Translations under genes and position numbers: made by a program | Shown here: one piece after another, positions 22,152 to 27,092 of the stretch | How the letters are laid out: each line of letters begins with the position of its first letter | Position numbering within the stretch: the stretch's first letter is position 1 | The notes under the pieces: model-generated | Database searches by the model: none | Told to the model about the DNA's origin: nothing | Seen by the model: the letters and a program-made list of their open reading frames with translations, nothing else | Source of the DNA: a virus | IMG/VR virus record: IMGVR_UViG_3300028883_000120 | Span: 1-27,092 of that record | Direction: 5' to 3' (one strand) | DNA length: 27,092 bases

Positions 22152-23153
22152 ATGGCACATCTCGAAATGCACAACCAAATGTATCGGGCAGTCACCGGAA
22201 ATGCCCGTTCGAAACGCAAATGTCATCAGTTGAAAACCGCCGACTACTTCGAGGCTGCACGGATTGCCGTGATGGAACTCGGCCTGGACCTGGGCCGTCA
22301 CACCCTGGCGCTGGCCTACTGGGAGGCGCACAAGCGATTCAAGGAAGATCTTTCCCCTTTCACCGCGGAAGGATATATGTTCTCCTTCAAACGCTTCTGT
22401 GAATGCTTCAGGCCGGACTACCCGATCAGCAAGATCGGACCGGTCGCTGTCGCTACCTTCAAGCAGTGGCTGCAGAACAGATACTCTAACCAGAATACGG
22501 TGTCAATTAATCTCCGCCACATTCAGGCTGTATTCAGTCAAATGGTGAAATGGGACATCCTTGAAAGCTCCCCCTTTCTGAACCAGCGCGGCTTTATACC
22601 GCCGACCCAACAGCGCAATGACTATCTTTCCCCGGAAGAAGTGCGGCTGCTGCTGGCTACGGCCGCTGTCAATCCACTGGAACAGGGCTACCTGATGCTG
22701 TTGCTCCGGACGGGAATGCGGCGGGGTGAACTTTACAACCTGCAGTGGAAGGATGTCACGGACAGCTTTCTTATTATCAATGGTAAAGACGACCACCGGA
22801 ACCGGCGGAAGTTCCCACTATGGGACAGTGTAAAAGAGGCACTGGCCCAGGTGAAGTATGAGAGCCGCATCAGTAAGGAAGGGCAGAGGTGGGTATACAT
22901 CAGCGGGCAGTATTTGCGGCATCCCCATACAGCCAACTACGTCAGCCGGATGGTTAAGAAGTATATCCGCAGGGCAGGGCTGCGGGAAAGTCTGACGGTC
23001 CATTCGTTGCGGCATACCTTTGCAACGAACTTACTGACTCAGGATTATCCAATCCGGAAGCTGCAACGGTTGATGGGGCACGCCAGTCTGGAGACGACCT
23101 GTAGATATGATCACGAAGATGTGGTGAATATACCGGAGGTGACTTACTTCTGA
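22152..23153 (+). CDS. int: Tyrosine integrase, 333 aa
   Basis: Catalyses site-specific recombination between attP and the host ssrA 3' end. The frame opens with a TTG at 22110, but the ATG at 22152 has GGGGG seven bases upstream and is preferred. Residues about 58-140 are the SAM-like core-binding domain (SPFTAEGYMFSFKRFCECF, KQWLQNRY). In the catalytic domain Arg190 lies in LLLRTGMRRGELYNL, a Lys in ING-K at about 212, His284 and Arg287 in HSLRHTFATN, His310 in LMGH and the nucleophile Tyr319 in CRYDHEDV. All expected catalytic positions are present, so it should be active. The short N-terminal arm-binding region is typical of this size. Its last 10 bases overlap the convergent DUF3800 gene. 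Confidence 0.93.
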   Translation: MAHLEMHNQMYRAVTGNARSKRKCHQLKTADYFEAARIAVMELGLDLGRHTLALAYWEAHKRFKEDLSPFTAEGYMFSFKRFCECFRPDYPISKIGPVAVATFKQWLQNRYSNQNTVSINLRHIQAVFSQMVKWDILESSPFLNQRGFIPPTQQRNDYLSPEEVRLLLATAAVNPLEQGYLMLLLRTGMRRGELYNLQWKDVTDSFLIINGKDDHRNRRKFPLWDSVKEALAQVKYESRISKEGQRWVYISGQYLRHPHTANYVSRMVKKYIRRAGLRESLTVHSLRHTFATNLLTQDYPIRKLQRLMGHASLETTCRYDHEDVVNIPEVTYF

Positions 23154-23947
23154 GTAGCTAATCTAAAGAGTTTCTTCAAGTTTGCTATTAACTCATTATA
23201 GTCATCTAAGAAAGCACCATATGATTGTCTTACTTTATCCATATTGGGTCTTATGATAAATCCCTTATTCGTTGGATATAGCTTTCCATCACGTTTCTCG
23301 GCCCACATCATTCTGATGACATTATGTGCCATTATTGAGGCAACGTCTTCGTTTTTCGGATTGTTGATACAATATCTAAGACTACCCAAAACGATGTCCA
23401 CCGCAGAGTTTGCGTGAGAAGCTCCTATACAGGTAGAACTATAGTGTATTATTCTATCCAGGTTAACCAGATAACCATTGTGTAGTCGTAAGCCTTTTGT
23501 AAACTTAGTGACAGAATAACTATAGTTTGTATCCTTACTAAATCTATCAACTACACAGATTCCATAATCATTTATATCATTTAAATATTGGTTGTAACGG
23601 CCAATCACATAATCTGCTGCCTGTTTCAGTTGGATGTCCGGATCTTGATTCCTGATAATACCGTGGTGTATGATGTGTACTATAAATTTAACACCAAGTG
23701 TCAAGCATAACTTAATCACTGAGTTTTTAGCAGTTGTTGCTTCATCAACTGAAACGTATTCAGGTCGGGATCTTGTGTCAAACTTAAGCATATCCGTTGT
23801 AGTGTATCCGTTCTCAATTCTGATTCTGTTAATACCATTATGAAGTACGAGTAATTGTTCGATGGGAAATAGAATACCCCCATAGACAAAGAAAGTCACA
23901 TTCCCGTCTGGTCTAATGTTTGTTTCATCTGTAAGAAGAATATGCAC
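23144..23947 (-). CDS. DUF3800 family protein, 267 aa
   Basis: Start chosen at the GTG at 23947, which has GGAGG eight bases upstream and opens directly into the conserved strand HILLTDETN. A weaker ATG pair lies at 23965/23962. The acidic TDETN followed by a hydrophobic YGGILF strand is the hallmark of DUF3800 (usually 'xxDESG ... GG'), a family thought to have an RNase H-like fold. Later acidic residues (CVVDRFSKD, ASHANSAVDIVLGSLRYCI) fit its second motif. Family members are often found with defence genes, though their substrates are poorly known. It is fourth in the restriction cassette and converges on the integrase with a 10-nt overlap. Lower G+C than the structural genes suggests separate acquisition. 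Confidence 0.75.
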   Translation of the reverse strand: MHILLTDETNIRPDGNVTFFVYGGILFPIEQLLVLHNGINRIRIENGYTTTDMLKFDTRSRPEYVSVDEATTAKNSVIKLCLTLGVKFIVHIIHHGIIRNQDPDIQLKQAADYVIGRYNQYLNDINDYGICVVDRFSKDTNYSYSVTKFTKGLRLHNGYLVNLDRIIHYSSTCIGASHANSAVDIVLGSLRYCINNPKNEDVASIMAHNVIRMMWAEKRDGKLYPTNKGFIIRPNMDKVRQSYGAFLDDYNELIANLKKLFRLATQK

Positions 23948-23973
23948 CTTGCAATCCTCCATCATTCCAAGTA

Positions 23974-24618
23974 CTAAGGTTTACACACCTTACACGGTTT
24001 ATACCCCTTTTTCCTCGCCGCCTCCGCCGACTCAAACCGGATCAGGTTCTCCGGCTTAATCCGCTTCGCCCACTTACAACTGGGGCGGTGATACTTATCA
24101 GAGTTCTTAGAAGCGACTACGGGGCCGGTGTCATTCCCATCACCACTTTCCTTGGGGAGGTACAAGTCAGATGGGTTGTCCTGGCCCCATAGTCCTTTAT
24201 CGTGTTCCCTGGCATAGCGCTGGGCTGCCAGGAATTGGTCTTGATATTTGACATTGGGCGGGTAGGTGGCTACCCGGGCATATCCCTCTTTGACGAGGTG
24301 CTTATTGAAAAATAGTGTATCTATGTATACGTATGCTAGGAGGCGGCCATAGCGGTCGCGCTCCTGGACATCGAATTCAAGACGGATGGTTTTACCTTCG
24401 AGCATCTCCCGGGAGAAGGCAGAGGCTTGGGGGCCGAAATACTCAACTCCTTTACGGGGGTGTTTAGTCTCGGGGGTATCTACTCCAATGAGGCGTACTT
24501 TCTCACCGGAAGAGATGACGAAGGTGTCGCCGTCGACGACTCTCGATACTCGGGTATTGGACTGAGCAAAGAGAAGTGATATGAATACAATGATAAATAT
24601 AGGTGATGAGTATCTCAA
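23974..24618 (-). CDS. Secreted staphylococcal-type nuclease with C-terminal zinc-binding domain, 214 aa
   Basis: Hydrolyses DNA/RNA using calcium (family knowledge). The start is a TTG at 24618 with GGGA upstream; no ATG precedes the domain. Residues 1-19 form a signal peptide (SSPIFIIVFISLLFAQS) with likely cleavage after Ala18 or Gln19, so it acts outside the cytoplasm. The SNase domain has Asp29 (VVDGDT), Arg42, Asp47, Thr48 and Glu50 (RLIGVDTPE) and Arg92 in DRYGRLLAY, all key residues. The tail (172-214) has His177, Cys181, Cys209 and Cys212 in the Ada-like HxxxC...CxxC pattern (KPCKVCKP). It lies in the restriction operon, 19 nt after the endonuclease gene. Confidence 0.88.
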   Translation of the reverse strand: MRYSSPIFIIVFISLLFAQSNTRVSRVVDGDTFVISSGEKVRLIGVDTPETKHPRKGVEYFGPQASAFSREMLEGKTIRLEFDVQERDRYGRLLAYVYIDTLFFNKHLVKEGYARVATYPPNVKYQDQFLAAQRYAREHDKGLWGQDNPSDLYLPKESGDGNDTGPVVASKNSDKYHRPSCKWAKRIKPENLIRFESAEAARKKGYKPCKVCKP

Positions 24619-24637
24619 CGACTTTCCCTATTTGGGA

Positions 24638-25468
24638 TTAAAAGCCAAATGATAATGCATCAATCATATATTTACTTTTAGTCCGCCCAACTTCCTGATA
24701 GATCTCAAGAACTTCTGTGAAAGTGTTCTCAGTTCCAACTATTGACCAAAACTCCTGTCCAATTATAACAGCTTGCTCAAATGGAGTATACATCTTTGCG
24801 AATGACCATTTATAGTTGGATTTATCTGGCCCATACGGATTATAAGCCATAGAGAAGTAAGCCTGAACCTTGGGCCTTTTCATTCCGCGGAGTAGGTGAA
24901 ACCTGAGAATCCTTTGTATGACCTCTAAGCACTGTCCTTTATTTGGCTTGGGTGATTTCATTTCAAAGTAATACTCTGTTCCATCCTCTGCCAAGATATA
25001 AAGGTCTGCCCGAGCATTTCTGATTTCACGGGTCTCAGCTATATTGTGTTCGAATACCGCATCGATCATTTCCGTCAGGGAAGGTTTGATCAACCTGTCA
25101 TCTGCAGCACGTTCAAATACGGAGATTTGGTGCTCAATTTCAGCGATGGCGTCTAAACTGATTTCACCTACAAGATCGTAACTTCGGACTGCCTCTTCGT
25201 GGTGTTCCAAAGCTACGAGGCGGGCAACCTCTTCAAAGGTGGTCCCAAGTTTTGTACTAAATCCACGCTCAAAAGCATTGATTCGCATTAACTGCTCAGG
25301 TATAATTGCAGCGTGGAATGGTTTTAATGCGCCACTACTGGATCTGTTTTGAAGATACCTTTCTGGTGTATCGAGCAACGGGAGTTTCTTTTTACGATAC
25401 TCATTTACAATTTGATCGATAAATGCTTCAAGATAACCTTTAATCGCTGCGGCTGTCTTCGCTTCCAT
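24638..25468 (-). CDS. Type II restriction endonuclease, TdeIII/MjaII family, 276 aa
   Basis: Cuts unmethylated DNA. Named members of the family (TdeIII, MjaII) recognise GGNCC; that this one does is inference. GGAGG lies 11 bases before the ATG. Family blocks are visible: GFSTKLGTTFEEVARLVALEH (69-89), the PD-(D/E)XK site RADLYILAEDGTEYYFEMKS with Asp155 and Glu169-x-Lys171, PNKGQCLEVIQRILRFHL, YFSMAYNPYG, and EFWSIVG near 240. Length is usual for the family. The gene follows its methyltransferase by 24 nt in the same operon, so methylation is made first. Active-site residues are all present, so the enzyme should be functional. Confidence 0.88.
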   Translation of the reverse strand: MEAKTAAAIKGYLEAFIDQIVNEYRKKKLPLLDTPERYLQNRSSSGALKPFHAAIIPEQLMRINAFERGFSTKLGTTFEEVARLVALEHHEEAVRSYDLVGEISLDAIAEIEHQISVFERAADDRLIKPSLTEMIDAVFEHNIAETREIRNARADLYILAEDGTEYYFEMKSPKPNKGQCLEVIQRILRFHLLRGMKRPKVQAYFSMAYNPYGPDKSNYKWSFAKMYTPFEQAVIIGQEFWSIVGTENTFTEVLEIYQEVGRTKSKYMIDALSFGF

Positions 25469-25492
25469 AATAGCAGTTACCTCCGTTATTAG

Positions 25493-26737
25493 TTAGGGTT
25501 TTCGCCATACAAATATCGATTCGTAAAACTCAGTTGATCTTCTTCCGGTTCTTCTATTTACGTGCCGTTGGATTATGCTTTCAACTTCTAATCCGGCACC
25601 CTCGGCAATAGAGTCATATAGATTGTGGCGGTCACCAGCGATTACAATGAATCGGCTCCCAGGTTTTACGGAGTTTGCTGCATTCTTAAATACGGTAGTG
25701 ATATCTTCTTGGTATTTCAAACGGGCATTACCATTTGCTCCATTTGATGCCGGCCCGATCTCTTTCTCCCTTTGATCCTCCAGATTCAGCAGATGATATC
25801 CATATGCGTGCTGTTCGTGATAGTCTATTAAGCCGACGTAAGGAGGACTAGTGATTATTCCATCGAAAGCTGGAAAGGATGCCGTTCGACTATCTTCATT
25901 GAATACTTTGACATCTGCTTTGGTTCTAAGCATCGAATACTCTTTAATTCGTCGGAGTGTGTCTACACTATAACGCCGTATGAATTTATATGCTTCCTTA
26001 GTCGGTCGACACATCCTTGAATGTTTGTAGCACCAGTATTCATTTGTCACTGGTTTCTTAGGGAAATCAAGATCGAAGTGAGTAGTCTGCCTTGCGGATC
26101 TAGCAGACCTGGATAGGATGATCTTCATCACGTCTGCATATTTATACGATTGTGTCTCAATAAGATTGTGGTATAGGAGTAGTTCCTTTAGGGCTTGTGG
26201 GGCGAACCAGGTTTTAAGATATTCGTTGTCCGTGTCGGTATTAGTATGTAATGAGGGGTCAAGTTCTTTGATCTCTTCAAACTGAAGTTCGTTTGAGAGT
26301 TTGCCAATCAGGCCTCTGAGTTTCTCGATACTGTCCTTGACTTCTTTATCTAATAAGTCAACATCATATTCAGCTGTTTTGACCTGTGATAGGAGGACAT
26401 TAAACTTTGAGATATCATACCCGATTGAATGAATGTTCAATTCATTTGCTTGAACAAGAGTAGTCCCGGAGCCGCAAAATGGGTCGAGCACTGTCTGTTT
26501 TGGCTTGAAGTACTTTCGGAGGAATATCTCTACCAACTGGGGTATATACTTCCCGAGGTAGGGATGTAACCTATGAACGTGCTTTGTCCGTTCACGTTCA
26601 GGTAAATCTTTCTCTCGCCAATTCAGGTTTAAACTGTCAAGGGGTGTTTCGTTGTTAACCAACTTGGGATCAGTCGGCTTATTGTTCTGGGCATAATAGA
26701 CTACCCTTTTCTCTTCATTAGTTAAAGTCCGACTCAT
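25493..26737 (-). CDS. DNA methyltransferase (N4-cytosine type) of the restriction system, 414 aa
   Basis: Protects sites of the cognate endonuclease. S-adenosylmethionine site DPFCGSGTT at residues 85-93 and catalytic TSPPY at 296-300; (T/S)PPY is usual for N4-cytosine methylases. The long middle (about 110-285) should contain the target-recognition domain. Motif I before motif IV gives an alpha-like order. The frame extends in-phase to a GTG at 26944 through a hairpin and repeats, but the ATG at 26737 (MSRTLTNEEKRVVYY) is the likely start. A promoter fits 39 bp upstream; the ribosome binding site is weak. First gene of the four-gene cassette. Confidence 0.88.
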   Translation of the reverse strand: MSRTLTNEEKRVVYYAQNNKPTDPKLVNNETPLDSLNLNWREKDLPERERTKHVHRLHPYLGKYIPQLVEIFLRKYFKPKQTVLDPFCGSGTTLVQANELNIHSIGYDISKFNVLLSQVKTAEYDVDLLDKEVKDSIEKLRGLIGKLSNELQFEEIKELDPSLHTNTDTDNEYLKTWFAPQALKELLLYHNLIETQSYKYADVMKIILSRSARSARQTTHFDLDFPKKPVTNEYWCYKHSRMCRPTKEAYKFIRRYSVDTLRRIKEYSMLRTKADVKVFNEDSRTASFPAFDGIITSPPYVGLIDYHEQHAYGYHLLNLEDQREKEIGPASNGANGNARLKYQEDITTVFKNAANSVKPGSRFIVIAGDRHNLYDSIAEGAGLEVESIIQRHVNRRTGRRSTEFYESIFVWRKP

Positions 26738-26775
26738 TTGCAATCCAAGTGGTATTGTAGTAAACGGAGTACTGA

Positions 26776-26805
26776 AATATAAGGCGTGAGGTTGATACCA
26801 ATCAA
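26776..26805 (-). promoter_or_regulatory. Methyltransferase promoter with overlapping dyad
   Basis: On the minus strand TTGATT (26805-26800), an 18-nt spacer and TATATT (26781-26776) give a good sigma70-like promoter about 39 bp before the ATG. TTGAT-TGGT-ATCAA (26792-26805) overlaps the -35 and could be an operator for self-regulation. Confidence 0.55.
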
Positions 26806-26822
26806 GTGCTTTATTAATAACA

Positions 26823-26848
26823 AAGCCACCCCATCTATAGGGTGGCTT
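26823..26848 (-). terminator. Terminator between the right-edge gene and the methyltransferase
   Basis: Nine-bp perfect stem (AAGCCACCC with GGGTGGCTT), 8-nt loop, followed on the minus strand by TGTTATTAA, a modest T-rich tail. It would end the upstream leftward transcript. Confidence 0.65.
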
Positions 26849-26866
26849 CAATCTTCGATCCAGGAG

Positions 26867-27004
26867 GGACAGTCTGTCTGGGAGAGACAGTCTGTCTGGG
26901 AGGGGTGGTCTGTCCCTAACGGACACTCTGACTGCCGGGGACACTCTGACTGCCGGGGACAGTCGGACTGCCGGGGTCGGTCGGACTGCCGGGGTCGGTC
27001 AGGG
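26867..27004. repeat. Array of 18-bp tandem repeats
   Basis: Seven consecutive 18-bp units (26867, 26885, 26903, 26921, 26939, 26957, 26975) plus a partial eighth. Units 4 and 5 are identical (GGACACTCTGACTGCCGG), 1 and 2 nearly so, 6 and 7 close, and 3 divergent. Units 1-2 carry the odd palindrome GACAGTCTGTC and unit 6 CAGTCGGACTG. It lies between a terminator and the end of the next gene. Confidence 0.85.
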
Positions 27005-27016
27005 TATAAATGTTCA

Positions 27017-27092
27017 CTACTTGAACATCGCAGGTATCTTGGGCCCCAGCCAGTTGGCCAGCTGGGATACGACCAGCGAGATGGTTGCCACG
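27017..27092 (-). CDS. C-terminal fragment of a gene running off the right edge
   Basis: Only the last 24 codons and the TAG (27017-27019) are present, reading VATISLVVSQLANWLGPKIP and four more residues. The segment is hydrophobic with no charged residue until near the end, consistent with a membrane or hydrophobic C-terminus, such as a small phage membrane protein. That identity is a guess. It is leftward, like the cassette, and separated from it by the repeat array and terminator. Confidence 0.45.
   Translation of the reverse strand, partial: VATISLVVSQLANWLGPKIPAMFK

Noticed and set aside
26738-26944. In-frame extension of the methyltransferase to a GTG in the repeat array
   Set aside because: It would read through a terminator-type hairpin and the predicted promoter and gives low-complexity PDRLSL-type repeats. 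The ATG at 26737 starts the conserved part.
26867-27004. CRISPR array
   Set aside because: Units are contiguous 18-bp repeats without unique spacers, and no cas genes are present.
1-27092. Window as a complete circular genome
   Set aside because: Joining the ends does not keep the left-edge frame in phase with the right-edge fragment, and lysis and most replication genes are missing.

Overview
The window is most of a late (structural) module plus the integration region of a temperate, probably short-tailed (podovirus-like) bacteriophage. The host cannot be named from the sequence. It is a bacterium, because the phage attachment site is the 3' end of a tmRNA (ssrA) gene. Base composition is close to even, except for a visibly A+T-richer block at about 23.1-26.8 kb.

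Layout. (1) From 18.5 kb down to the left edge, one long leftward operon on the minus strand holds, in transcription order: a 28-residue basic peptide, a sigma/LuxR-like HTH protein, a putative nuclease-like protein, two small proteins, small and large terminase, a small membrane protein, portal, a 106-aa protein, scaffold, major capsid protein, two connector/adaptor-type proteins mixed with small structural proteins, a 900-aa hub/stabilisation protein with a propeller-like insert, and three proteins that look like ejection (internal virion) proteins. The last of these runs off the left edge. The order parallels the P22 head/neck/ejection block. Two related GIY-YIG homing endonuclease genes sit inside the operon, each directly in front of a structural gene whose ribosome binding site lies within the endonuclease 3' end. 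(2) From 18.48 to about 19.86 kb there is a largely gene-free control region with many structured elements: a 53-bp interrupted dyad with TATATA in both arms, a 7-bp stem hairpin, two copies of a two-hairpin element whose stems vary but keep pairing, two 31-bp direct repeats and further hairpins. (3) From 19.87 to 21.76 kb, rightward, lie a 437-aa DNA-binding-type protein, a 77-aa protein, a clear intrinsic terminator and a 71-aa protein. (4) From 21.8 to 23.15 kb lie attP (the T-arm and acceptor 3' half of ssrA) and a tyrosine integrase. (5) From 23.14 to 26.74 kb, leftward, is a compact cassette of an N4-cytosine-type DNA methyltransferase, a TdeIII/MjaII-family restriction endonuclease, a secreted staphylococcal-type nuclease with a zinc-binding tail, and a DUF3800 protein. 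It is preceded by a promoter with an operator-like dyad, a terminator, and an array of 18-bp tandem repeats. (6) The right edge holds the last 24 codons of another leftward gene.

How it fits together. The ssrA 3' fragment has no tmRNA body on its left, and the integrase lies immediately to its right. This is the arrangement of an attP in an unintegrated (circular or replicating) phage genome, or a junction between tandem elements. It does not fit a simple prophage edge. If the phage reading is right, the restriction-modification/nuclease/DUF3800 cassette is phage cargo, likely serving exclusion of other phages or lysogen maintenance. The most unusual parts are the structured control region at 18.5-19.8 kb, the two endonucleases that carry the next gene's ribosome binding site, and the repeat array in front of the methyltransferase.
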